Assembly: GCA_946902875.1 (NCBI GenBank) | Contig: OX336345.1 | Coordinates: forward strand, 9,393,395 to 9,457,394 | Direction of reading: 5' to 3' | DNA from: Nematopogon swammerdamellus | Lineage: Eukaryota > Arthropoda > Insecta > Lepidoptera > Adelidae | Length of the DNA: 64,000 nt | In this document: piece by piece, positions 1 to 11,400 of the stretch | Layout: each line of letters begins with the position of its first letter | Numbering within the stretch: position 1 is the first letter of the stretch | The notes under the pieces: generated by a model | What the model was told of the DNA's origin: nothing | Seen by the model: the letters and a program-made list of their open reading frames with translations, nothing else | Database searches by the model: none | Position numbers and translations under genes: made by a program

Positions 1-348
1 GACCAGCCAATATCACCTCCGAGAAGGTAGGTGCCATAGCGGAGACTTCCCTGGATGGCTGGCTATACTGAACTAGAGGAGAACACAGCCGAGGCTGCTA
101 TGCGGCCATCTTACATCCAGTACGGCGGTACCAACTCAGTCGGCTACAATTTGAGCCTACCACCTTGTAAGGGGTAAGGGAAGGGACCTACAGTTTTAAA
201 CCGGTTCCGAACGGTGAAGCAACAGGTGTAGGTTTGAACGTAAATTTTTTTCCAGAAAAAACTCACTGGTACACGCCGACCGGATTCGAGCCTCGGACCT
301 CTCGCATGAGAAGCCGATGCGAAAACCACTCGGCCACCCGCCGCTTTT
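1..348 (-). mobile_element. SINE group A, copy with tRNA-derived head (tail cut by window edge)
   Basis: This is the only group A copy here that keeps its 5' head. A tRNA Ser/Leu-like unit is at 267-344 on the minus strand: A box TGGCCGAGTGG (326-336), B box GGCTCGAATCC (282-292), ending in a CCA-like ACCA. After it come a linker, the central block with ACTGTAGGTCCCTTCCCTT (about 175-195), and the group A tail towards position 1. It is Pol III-type in design and non-autonomous. Confidence 0.8.
267..344 (-). other. tRNA Ser/Leu-like SINE head (not a functional tRNA gene)
   Basis: The 78-nt unit opens GCGGCGGGTGGCCGAGTGG and has a T-arm-like GCTCGAATCCGG. The acceptor arms pair poorly and the unit is fused directly to a SINE body, so it is the promoter head of a retroposon rather than a tRNA gene. 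Confidence 0.7.
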
Positions 349-1572
349 AGTTACTTATTTAGTTTTTTCTAAATTTCAAGAAATAAACTACCTAAAGTTA
401 ATAATAATGTTTCAACTTAAATTAATACTTCATTAATCGAACACATAGAAGATGCAACTGTTCGAAATATAGAGAGAAAACGTCATCGACCCGGTGGCGA
501 AATCGGTAACGCATTGGCAGATCGTGGCAGATGTGCTCGTTCGAATTCTGGTCGGGACATTTTTTTTATATGCTTTGCAACTATAGAAATATAAAGTGAG
601 TACATGATTAGTACTAACATACCAAAATAAACCTTAATTGCCAATTCAAATAAAGGTTCTGAAAATATGCCATGCTGACCAAACATTATTTGTTAACTCA
701 AGATCTTATTCATTGCTTTTATCCGGCTAAGTATTGTTGGCTCTTAAATATATAAAGCACAATAATGATCCTAAGGCAAATTCTATTACTATTAATTTAA
801 TTTTCGTGGAAATTCAAGTACCCGAAAACCACTTGAGCCTTGAGCCTGTTATCAAAACTCTCGATTAGAGTTTACTTAGCTGATTTAATGCCACAAAGAA
901 TGAGCGAAGCAGCACTAAAATTTCAAGTATTTCTTGAGAATTTTACTCAAGCAAAAAGGTCATAATTTTTTACGGTGACATTTTTTTTTCAAATTTGCGC
1001 AAAATGTTTTTGTAATTTTAGTTCTTGAAATGTATTCATTTATATATTTATATAATTATACAAATCGGACATATTATTTTGGTGTGTGACTCGTCGACCC
1101 ACTGACTTTAGGTGGTGCTGGCTACGAAATTCAAAAAAGTGTTTTATATAAAAAAATATTGAATAGGGCCACAAAACAAAAGCTTTGATGACATTGACCC
1201 CTTTAACAGTTCTAAAAAAATTTGAAAACCAAGTGACGAAGCAGGTTACGGAATCAGACGAAAATATGCTCACGTGGTCCTCACAATCAACACTCACTAC
1301 ACTCACAACCTTCCTCTCTCTTCCTAGAACTCACACACACCCTTGCATAGACCCTCACACACATGGGCACTCCCTCACCCTCAGAAGAAGTACCTAAGTT
1401 TACTATTAAAAGTGGAAACTTATATTTGACTCATTGTTGGATAATTAAGATATTTGTATTTGCTTTGCTGTAAGTTTTACAAATAAAATAAAATATAAAA
1501 TAGACTTACTATGCCAGACTGGTTAAAGTACACCAAACATGAAATGAGTAAATTATTAAAAACACATTGTAT

Positions 1573-1650
1573 GGACACTGACGTGGTTAGCTACATCACC
1601 TACAACCCTACACCTGATGTCAGTCCATAACACCTTCCTTGGTGAAATAG
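1573..1650 (-). mobile_element. SINE group B, tail fragment
   Basis: It contains the end block (GACGTGGTTAGCTACATCAC, CTGATGTCAGTCCATAACAC) characteristic of group B. The copy is short and diverged. Confidence 0.7.
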
Positions 1651-1774
1651 AGTTATTGTACATTATGTACATGCATCCGACAATCGGCAGTCACGGTCTG
1701 ATTTATCCATGGGCAGTGTAATTGGCTTTGTGCACTATTTCCTAATTGGTGATTGTGTTGTGAGTTTTATTATA

Positions 1775-2035
1775 ATACTAGCTTTTGCCCGCGGTTTCGC
1801 TCGCGTGAAACTCGTATTTAAAAGGAAGAAAGTAAGTAAGCCCGCCACCGTACCTTTATTTCGGCGCGCGGAACATTCCGGTTTGTATGAGAGCTACATC
1901 TTACCGTACCCGGAAGTGAATTTTATATATAATCCTATCCTATCCTGTGTTCCACATAGTTAAATGCGCTTGTACAAAGTTTCATCGAATTCGGATTATC
2001 GGTTTAAGAGTTATGGAGGAACATACATACATACA
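1775..2035 (+). mobile_element. Lep1/Metulj-like interspersed repeat
   Basis: It opens CTAGCTTTTGCCCGCGGTTT, a start seen in many lepidopteran repeats, and ends near GTTATGGAGGAACATACATA. Related starts or ends occur at 8297-8330, 55985-56200 and 58555-58590. The family name is from general knowledge and uncertain. Confidence 0.5.
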
Positions 2036-2298
2036 GAAAATATTTCTAAATATCGTCAATTTAGTTTTAGTATCATACATAGAGTCTACAAACGCAGTAT
2101 TTCAGAAAACAAAGTAACTTACTTCATCACCATCCCTTACAGATTTATTATTGGTATTGATGATGATGATATTGATTAAACCGAATTTCTTTCTTTCCGT
2201 CTATGGCCTATCCATAAATTTATCTATCTATTTATGTATCTATGTGTGTTTCCTTATTTATATACTATAGTGTAAGAAAGAAGGTAATATGAACTTAC

Positions 2299-2451
2299 GA
2301 TTTTCATATAGTTGATAAGGCTGTATCCATGGGGCCAGGTGTCCTCGGCGTCGCAGGAGAGTGGCCTCACGTCTATCTGCTGGGAGGTGTCCAGGTCGTG
2401 TAGCGCCTTCGCGAACAGATGCACTGCGTCGTACATGAGGGCGGTCTCCGT
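2299..2451 (-). CDS. Exon 8 of the glutamate receptor (ATD residues 303-353)
   Basis: The exon is 153 nt, phase 0 at both ends. The acceptor ends CCGCCCAG and the donor is ATC followed by GTAAGT. It encodes TETALMYDAVHLFAKALHDL, then DTSQQID, PLSCDAEDTWPHGYSLINYM and KI. TALMYDAVHLFA and the CD...W..G..L.NYM pattern are the C-terminal part of the receptor amino-terminal domain. The next exon should open with the strand leading to the ligand-binding domain; no such sequence is found in 1-2298, so it lies beyond the left edge. Confidence 0.95.
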
Positions 2452-5400
2452 CTGGGCGGACGGTTTCAGGCGTTAGAAAAGGCTGTAGCCAGGGCGGGAT
2501 ACGATTTTAGGATCTACTTACCCATTGTTTCGCTTATGTATGTAACAAATTATAGTCTGATGCTGCCGTTCGCTGCTCTGTGGTATGGCATGATGATATG
2601 AACTTTAAATTTAGAAAAAAAAATATTGATGTAAAGACAAAATTGTCTAAACGCCGAAAAGCTAGTTTTTGGGGTATTATTTTTTTATTATTTATACAAT
2701 ATAGTTATTAAAAAAAGGACATTTTTTTTTTCATATATTTCGACGTGTCTGCTGTTGTCATCAGTGGAAAAATAGTAGTGGGGTGTAAACTCTAACCATT
2801 AAACTTAAAATTGCAAATTAGCAGCAGCTGCTTCGCGCCTTTGCATTGACGAAATAAAAACAATGAAAAACATTACCTACCATCTCATGCACTTGAGTAA
2901 AAATTTTATATGTAAATGGTTTTCAACGAAAGACGATGACAAGAACGAATTAACTTAGCACGAAGAATGTGATTGTGCATGTGAATAGTTATTTTGTTAA
3001 GACTTACCTTTACGAAAGTCATGTTATCCTGAAACAAGCAAATATTTTATTGACTCTACTTAGGTAATGAAAAAGGAGACAGTATTGCCCCATATTTATA
3101 CCAATAACTTGTACGTGTACAAACACATAAAATAAATTTTTAGGGTGTCCGTCTTAGTCCGACGGCTGTATCTTTTAAACCTAGTAACTGTAAGTTAAAA
3201 TTAGGTAACTAGTTGAAATTTTCACAGAATATGTGTTATTACATGTCAACAAATAATAATAAAATAAAAAGTAAAAAGTATATCCTATACAATTATCACA
3301 ATATTAGGAAGAACGCCGAATGAAAATCTACCGAATGATCATTTAACTAACAATAACTATCAACGGTCACCGATAAGTGGCGTGAGGGATGAAATAGCGA
3401 AGTACATGTGCTAAGTTATACTAACAAATTAATTATAAGGTTACATACCTTAGCAGAAGTATGCCCCAGCTGTAGTTTCCTCCCCAGCCGCGCTTCCCCG
3501 TACACCCAGTCGCGGACCACGCGCTGCACGTCCGCACGCTCGGGGTCCAGCAGGCGGAGTGACGTGATGTTGGTACCGCCGTACTTGAACTCCTCCAAGT
3601 CCACGCTGTGGAGATCCTGAGCAACACGGTGCGCTTTTGAAAACTGTTTTAGTTTATTTGTTCACACTTACGTGTACCTTCGATGCAGCAGACGGACTTT
3701 TTGCACAATGTAACTTCTCCCAGTCAACTTTCTTCACAATAATACTTGCTTACATAATTTATAGGGTTCCGTTTCCGTCGTATGGGACCGACCCTATTAC
3801 TAAGCCTACGCCGTCTGTCTCTCTGTCCGTCTGTCCGACGTTCGAGTTTCCGTTCCGTGTTTTATTAATGCTTCATACTCTTTTCGTAGATGGCGCGCAT
3901 AGACTTTTTAGTTTCTTCTATGGGACCGTTATACCCCCGTTAATTTTTTACTTTTTCTTATTTTTATTATTTGTTGTTATATCGGCCATAATAACACATA
4001 TTCTGTGAAAATTTCAACGGGATACCTATTACGGTTCAAGATATACAGCCCTCGGACAGACAGACAGACAGACCGACGGCGTAGGCTTAGTAATAGGGTC
4101 CCGTACCGGATACGGAACCCTAAAACGAATTAATTCATTCTCGTTGAAGTAGATGACTGTGTAGTAAAGTGACAATTCTGTAATCTTGGTCTAACGCTCT
4201 GATCGACCCTGCCACCGTGCCGACGCGCCGGGCCCTAGGTGAATATACACCGCAGCGATTTCGTCTGATCTGATAAACTTTTTTTCGCAATATTCGTATC
4301 ATATTTCTCCGAGCCCGGGGCTGTTGTTTGGTGATAAAATCACTTCCTCAAAAGAAATAATAACAGAAAGGTGAGAGCGGATTTCAGTTATAAAAGAGAA
4401 GAGACGCTCGCAGAAACCCGCGCTACTCCCATTCAATTCAAATTCAATTCAAAAATTGTGTATATGAAATAATGGTTACTTTATAGAATTAACCGTGTCC
4501 TACACTGGCGGCCGTGGACAGGAAAACGGAGTATGGGAAGACCACCCGCCGGGTGGGACGACGACATCAAGTACGTCGGCGGAAAGCAGTGTTTCCGTAC
4601 GGCTGAAAGCCGGGAGGACTGGAGGAAAATTGGAGAGGTGTATGTCCAGCAGTGGAAGCTTACACGCTGACTGACTTATAGAATTAGTAATTTTCTATAA
4701 TATACATTCGTTAAAATTCCACTTAATTTCTTAAATATAATAAAATACAGTGACATTCTATTTCATTTGGGAATTAATAAATATAATATAGGTTAATTTT
4801 TTATGTAATCCGGAATGGGTGGCTAAGTCAGAGGGGCCAAATCACATGCTCTGACTAGCCAACACCTCTGAGAAGGTAGGTGCCATACCGGAGACTTCCC
4901 TGGATTGCTGGGTATACTGGACTAGAGGACTCAAGTTTTCCACCGGTTTCCCGTAAACTTTTTCTTTTAAATAGCCCCAATAATAAAATTCTAACGGATT
5001 TAAATCCGGTGATCTAGACGTCCGGTCTATCTGTGGAGATATGCTTGGTCTAAAAAATTACGCACTTCTCTAGCGTAATGGGCTGGGCTGCCATCATTTT
5101 GCAACCACCTGCGTATGGCCAATGGTACATCTTCTAAAAGGCTCTGAAGCTCCTGTTGCAGAAACTCAAGATAATTCGCCCGTTTAAAGTCTCTACAATT
5201 CAAGGGACGTCTTGTGGCCTCCTAGCCACTTGTATCCCCACAGATAGACCGGACGTCTAGATCACCGGATTTCAATCCGTTAGATCCGTGGTTCGGATTC
5301 CACGTTAAACTGTAGGTCCCTTGCCTTCTTACCTTACTAGGTGGTAGGGTTTATCCCGGCCGGGTTGGTACCACCGCACTCAACGAAACGTCGGTCGAAA

Positions 5401-8400
5401 CGGCTATGTAAATAGTTCGTGTAGTCCGTCCAGTTTAGTGTAGCCGACATGAAATGAAGGGAAGCACTGACATGGCACCTAGTTCACCCTGTGTTATGGG
5501 CTGACATCACGGATGTTGTAGGTGATGAAGCCAACCGTGTCAGGTTCCATAAAAAAAAAAAAAAAAAAAAGATTTTTATTATTGGGGCTATTTAAAAGAA
5601 AAAGTTTACGGGAAACCGGTGGAAATCTTGATAGAGCTCAAAGAAAGAATTACGGCAGTAGCTCAGGTTTTTTTTATGTAAACTGATATGGTTGGCTACG
5701 TCACCTACAACATGCGTGATGTCAGCCCATAACACCGGGTGAACTTGGTGCCACGTCAGTGCTTCCCTTCGGTCGTGCCGGCTATAGTCAACTGGACGGA
5801 AAACACAAACTATTTACATAGCTTATGTGGACGAATCTTCACTTGCATCGAGTACTTGCTCGACGCATCAACCGGGCATTTGTGAGAAGATGTCGAGCTA
5901 GCATTTGTGCAGGTGGTAAACAATTTGAACATCTACTTTAACAGGTTAATAAAGACCAATTTACTTCAAGTGTTTATTTTATTCCAATTCGTACTTGGTA
6001 GAACAGTTATCAAATTCCGAGGTCCTTTTGCAGTTAAATAACAATATCTCATAAATTATTGGGCAATTGGTAAGTGATGTACCATTTTAAAAACTACATT
6101 AGATGGGCGTATTTTTGTTGCATAATGCCACTTTAGTGTAGTTATTTTTTTTTTTTCAACGCGAAGGACCAAACTCAAGGGATGAGGCTGAAATTTTTTT
6201 AACATGTGGCTCTTAAGTCGTTTTTCAGCTAAACAGGATTAAACATGAAAAAATAAATTATACCGTGTGAAAGCTGTACTTTTCAGGAATATTTGACAGA
6301 AACTAGATTTAAGAAAATCTTACATTTGTGCTTGTGGCATTTAAAAAAATGAGCTGAGGGAGAAAATTTTGGATTTTTACAAAAATGACTATATCTCAAA
6401 AACTAAGCCATTTTTACTAAACCTAAAATTAGATATTCCGAGAGGTAATTAGCAGCCCTATCTCCTGTCAAAGGATTATCGTCGGTTTTTGGGACACCCT
6501 GTATATGCGTATATTAAAGTATTTATGTAGTATTCGTTTGTAGTTTATCATATTTCAAACTTATCTTGTTCCCCTGCATATACTTCTCCCACATCCCAAA
6601 GGTTGGTTAGAATAGAATGCCTCATGGCTTTAAGCTGACCTATTGTGCCGAATTTGTATAAATTGGTGTTCAATAAAGAATATAACATATACATATACAT
6701 ACTCAGTAAATATGCGACGAGTCTAGTTTGCCTATGACAAGGTTCTTTGCGTGCACTTCACTTTTAGAGTGGACTGTACGTACGTACATATACATTTGTA
6801 AACCTGATTGAAATCTATTATTATCGACAGAACGCGTGGGATATTTCAAACTAAAAAGGAATAAATAAGCTTTCGAAAAAAAGTGGAATTAAACGTGACG
6901 AGACTAACGGCAGAGAAGGGTTGACATTTCAGACAGATGGCAAATCCAGGACACAAGTCACTCACGATTGAATGAACATTAAATATGAAAGAGCTTGCGT
7001 AAAAAAAAATCGAAGACCGTTTCGGGATAAGAGCACAGTTCAGTCTTTGCATTATAATACTTTTAAATTATTCCTCCTGTGTTATTTATAACCGAGTTCA
7101 TTGGGCGTAAGTACTCTTCACTTATCTTTTTTTTTCTGAAACCTGAAGAAAGTTTTAGTCAAGGCATGATATGATATGTCTGTCTATAAAGGTCATATTA
7201 TAAAGCAGAACTATTGTGATTGCTACGGCCGATTTCCAAGTGATTGGAGTCGTGTGTAGTCTTCGCAAATGTATTTTTTTTATCACGGACTTATAGCGTA
7301 AATGATCGAATTTCGATGTTGGACAAATAAGAAAATAAAACATTGTTTTAAGTGCATCATGTGACACATTGATAAGGGTTTTTATAAAGATATTAAAGAA
7401 AATATAAGAAAATCTTGCATAACCCTGACCACCGCCTTATCTCCGAAACTACTGCGTCTAAAAATTGGGAATACAAACGAAACCCTAAGGTTCTCACGGA
7501 GAACGGAATGGTACGGTCCACGAGAGTTTGAATAGATTTGTTATTGTTTGCATGCTATCGACAATAAAGTTTCATTTCATTTCATTTCATAGAACTTGAC
7601 CGATCTTTTTTACCAAACTTTGCGTTACGGTACGAGTCGACAACTCTATGTAGACCTGAAACATATGTACGAGCAGTACGACCGTGGTGTTTCCGCTGTC
7701 GAGAGTGGCGAGCAATCGTATCTCCATTTTCAGTGTTCGTGAAAATGTAAATATCGCTTTCACACGGGCCTTTCAAGCTGTCCAAATGGACAGCTGTGGT
7801 CACTTTGTTGGTGTCACAAACATGCTGTCGTTCCATTGGCATACGAGCCCATACGTGTGAATTGCTACATAAGAACAATACATTACATGCACATACAGGG
7901 ACCGAGCAATCGTTCGGCCTCGACCTTGGTGTCTTACATTCATAGAGAGTGTATATCGTTAATTTGAACTTAGCTCGGCCTTCGGCCTCGCACGTAGGTA
8001 ATGACTTACTTTCTTCGGCAGAGTATAATATCGCCCTTAGTGATTTCCTGTCTTTGAAAAAGTATATAATTAATCTGAACGTAGATTGGCCTTCGCCCGT
8101 GCCCTTAGTGACTTACTTTCTTCGGCAGAGTATAATATCGTTTACGTGAACGCAGCTTAGCCTTTGGCCTCGCCTTAAGTGACTTGCTATTTTCCAGAAA
8201 GTATGTAGTTCACCTGAACGCAGCTCGGCCTTCGGCTTCGCCCATAGTGATTTACTTGCTCTGAGAGAGTATAATATTGTTTACTTGAACCGAATACCGC
8301 GAGCGGAGCCGCAGGCACAGCTAATACTTAGTAAATAGACTTGAACACGAGCGCAAAGGGCATACCATAAATTTGCCAATCAATGTAAGTGAACAACAAG

Positions 8401-11400
8401 AAATTCGACACATAATAACTCGTCAGAGTCGCCATCTTAAATGCTCTAACGATAGCATCACACGATCTAAAATCAGTCTAAAATGAAGTCGGTAAAATTC
8501 AATAAATTAGACCCACTGTGAATAAAAGAAATTACGAGATTTCTGTGCAGCAAACAAAAAATTAAAGCACTTGGTGTCAGAAGTCAATCTAAAATATTGT
8601 ATATCAACAAATTTTAAACCATGAGATGAGAAGCTGTTTTTGTCCTTCACAAATACATACCAGGGATGTGATTAGGTAGCTGTGATAGTCCGACATCATG
8701 CCAATCTGCTGGGCTTGCTGTAACACCGCGTGCACTCGATCCGTAGCGCAGTCCAGCACGATGTGTGACTCCGCTGAGTTCTTGATCTGCTTCAGTAGTG
8801 GCCTATAACATGTACGTACTCATTTATTAATTGTTTTTATGTGAACAGATTTTTTTTTTAATCAAACAAGTATGGCTGGCTCAGGCAATAGTACTCGTAC
8901 GTGCTTCGACCAGCCAATGTTACCTCCGAAAATGTAGGTGCCATATATACCCTTTGGATTGTTGGCTATACTGGACTGGACTAGAGGAGAATGCGGCCAT
9001 CTTACATCCAGTACGGTGGTATCGACACAGTCGGCTAAAATTTGAGCCTACCACATAGCAAGGGAAAGGAACTACAGTTTTACAGCGGTTCCGAACGGTG
9101 AAGCAGCAGGTGAAGGTATGCACCTAAGTACATTTTTCGTCAGAAAATTAAAGAAAACCACTACACTATAAAAGAGGCAATCGCTGATAAAATGATATCT
9201 TGAGGTTCTGACTGCATATTAATTCATCATCATCATCATCAGTCTGTATCGGTCCACTGCTGGACATAGGCCTCTCCCAAGGCACCCCACGTACAAGTAA
9301 ACGTAGCGTGGGACGCCCCGTGGCTAGGTGGACAGACGACCTAAAAAAGGTAGCCGGGAGTGGATGGGTGAGAAGAGCGGAAGACTGCATATTAATTAGT
9401 TAGCGCTTAAATACCTACGATTTCTACCTCAATTTATTAATCGATTGACAGCTTGATACTTCAAGTATCACCGGTAAAGTTCAGAAGGGCCCGCGCGGGC
9501 CACAAATTATTTTTAATATTTTATTTTTTGACAAATATACCACTTTGTAGTATGCGTAATGAAGTACTAACATTTATGAGTTGATACAAATTACGTATCT
9601 AAATTTTACAAAGGCTCTTTACTTTACACTTGATACACTTATTATTACTACGTCTTTTGTAGTCAGAATTGACAGTAAAATTGCAAATCTTGCTGTATTT
9701 TCGATATACTATAAGCGGTGTATATTATGGGATAGTCCATAAAATACTTGTAATAATATTTATAAAAAAAAAATCTGCCAAATTTCTTGTCGGCTCTTCT
9801 TCGTGGGTGTAATCGAATCGGATAGAACAAATTATGTCAAGTTCGAGTGCAACTGCGAGTGTTAAACAATAAACAACAAGAATAACTACAACAACACAAA
9901 GAATACCTACTTTAGGTTCCTCGTTCTGAAAATGCTGTTTACTCCTTCCATTCCACGAGTAAACCATCCTATCTCAGTAATATAGAGCATAATATAACCA
10001 AACAGAAACAGTATTATCTCTACTTAATAATTTTCCATCATACGAAATTCAACTCGTTAGCAAGCCGGCCATAAGTACGAAACCGTGCACGCTCAATATA
10101 CGTTACTGCCTACCCTGATACAGTGTTCCTAGCTCTTCTTGAAACCCCCTATGTGTTAACACTATCTGTTCTCGAAATGCATCTTAATTATATTGTGTTT
10201 TTGTCAAAATTTATGAATTTCCAGTTTTTGGTATGTTTTTTTGTTAATAATAATGTTTAAAATTTTAAATTTTGTAAAATGTGTCATATGAGACATTTTT
10301 GTTTTTGGATGAGTCAACATGATGTCCTCCATCTGGGAAGGATTTTTGGACTACTATATCTGGGTCACCCTGTATAAACATAAATATATACCTACATATA
10401 TATTTATATTTTTTGTTTTTGACAATTGTATTTTTTACAAACAATATTAACTCTTGACTAGGTACCATTAGTACCTCAACTTTATTGACCCATTGACAAC
10501 TTGATACTTCAAGTATCTTAAATATTCATAATATTTTTTATTTTTGACAATACAATTATACTACATTGTAGTTTAATACACTAACATAATTATGTTGATA
10601 CAAATTACGTATCAAAGTTTGACAAAGGCTCTTTACACCTGATTCACTTAATTAATAATTCTTTGTAGTCAGAACTCTCAGCAAAATTGTTAATCTTGCT
10701 CTCAAGCTGTGTTTTAGATGGACTATGGGCGGTGTTATTATGTGGCTAGTCACTAAATACTTGTAAAAATATGTTTAAAAAAAATACCCTGCGAAGTTTC
10801 TTGTCGGTTCTTCTTCGTGGGTGTAATCGAACCGGATAGAACAAATTGTGACAAGTTCGAGCGCAGTATAACTGCCATAAGAATGATCAATAAACAATAC
10901 AACAATACAATACAATTGAAGGAGGTGACAACTATTACGAATATATTGAACACCTCGCCTCAAAGAATGAACGATTTCTTCAACACTGTTTGGCATAGGT
11001 GAACATTGTAAAAAATTCAAAAAATTCAAATTCAAAATTCAAAATTCACTTTATTTGTAAGTAAAATAGTAAAGTTACATTAAAATGCAATTTATCTTGA
11101 ACTTACATCGTCAAAAACAGTTTATACAGTTAAATACATTTTATTAATTTGGATTATACATTTATATATTTATAATTAAATTCATCACATTTACATACAT
11201 TAAATAATTAGGTTCCATTACACACTTGTACATTTTAATTAAGTTAATATTTGGAAAATCTTTAGGTCATACAAGTTCTGGGTTAGTAGCCATTCGTGCA
11301 GTCTTGTTTAAAATTTTTTTTCATTAGTTTCATTCGTTATATCTCTTGGTAGTTTATTGTAAATTGTAGCACTGTTGAAATGTAGGCTCTTTTGGAATTT

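Larger units (their letters stand above)
1..2298 (-). other. Intron downstream of exon 8 (incomplete)
   Basis: It contains a group A SINE at the window edge (1-348), a group B tail (1573-1650), a Lep1/Metulj-like repeat (1775-2035) and otherwise AT-rich unique sequence. No exon of the receptor was recognised here. Confidence 0.7.
2452..3448 (-). other. Introns 7 and 6 flanking the microexon
   Basis: Intron 7 is 2452-3007 (556 bp) and intron 6 is 3029-3448 (420 bp), separated by microexon 3008-3028. Intron 6 holds a partial foldback-family copy at about 3140-3285. Intron 7 looks unique apart from poly-T runs near 2640-2730. Confidence 0.75.
5237..5945 (+). mobile_element. Mariner/Tc1-type transposase C-terminus, inverted and split by two SINEs
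   Basis: The + strand repeats the SPDFNP region (5237-5283), continues after a SINE at 5568-5667 (FYYWGYLKEKVYGKPVEILI, ELKERITAVAQ) and after a second SINE at about 5823-5941 (LHRVLARRINRAFVRRCRAS, GGKQFEHLL then stop). 5237-5283 plus 5568-5632 is the inverse of 4930-5036. Confidence 0.7.
3617..8660 (-). other. Intron 5 (5.0 kb), repeat-rich
   Basis: Contents in order: a foldback MITE (3762-4122), an RTE 3' end (4500-4678), a group A tail (4798-4928), a rearranged mariner-like transposase with two SINEs (4930-5945), a SINE-like tail (6589-6710) and a 70-bp minisatellite (7905-8330). I see nothing in about 5945-6580 and 6720-7900 apart from AT-rich sequence. Confidence 0.7.

Noticed and set aside
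267..344. Candidate tRNA Ser/Leu gene
   Set aside because: A and B boxes are present, but the acceptor ends do not pair and the sequence continues into a SINE body.
2254..2298. Extension of exon 8 past NYMKI into VSSYYLL
   Set aside because: A strong donor (ATC then GTAAGT) lies at 2298; residues beyond are intron translation.
3637..4008. Open frame of 123 codons with hydrophobic stretches
   Set aside because: It lies across a foldback MITE; the hydrophobicity comes from T-rich DNA.
7905..8330. CRISPR-like direct repeats
   Set aside because: Units are tandem with no spacers, diverged, and the genome is animal.
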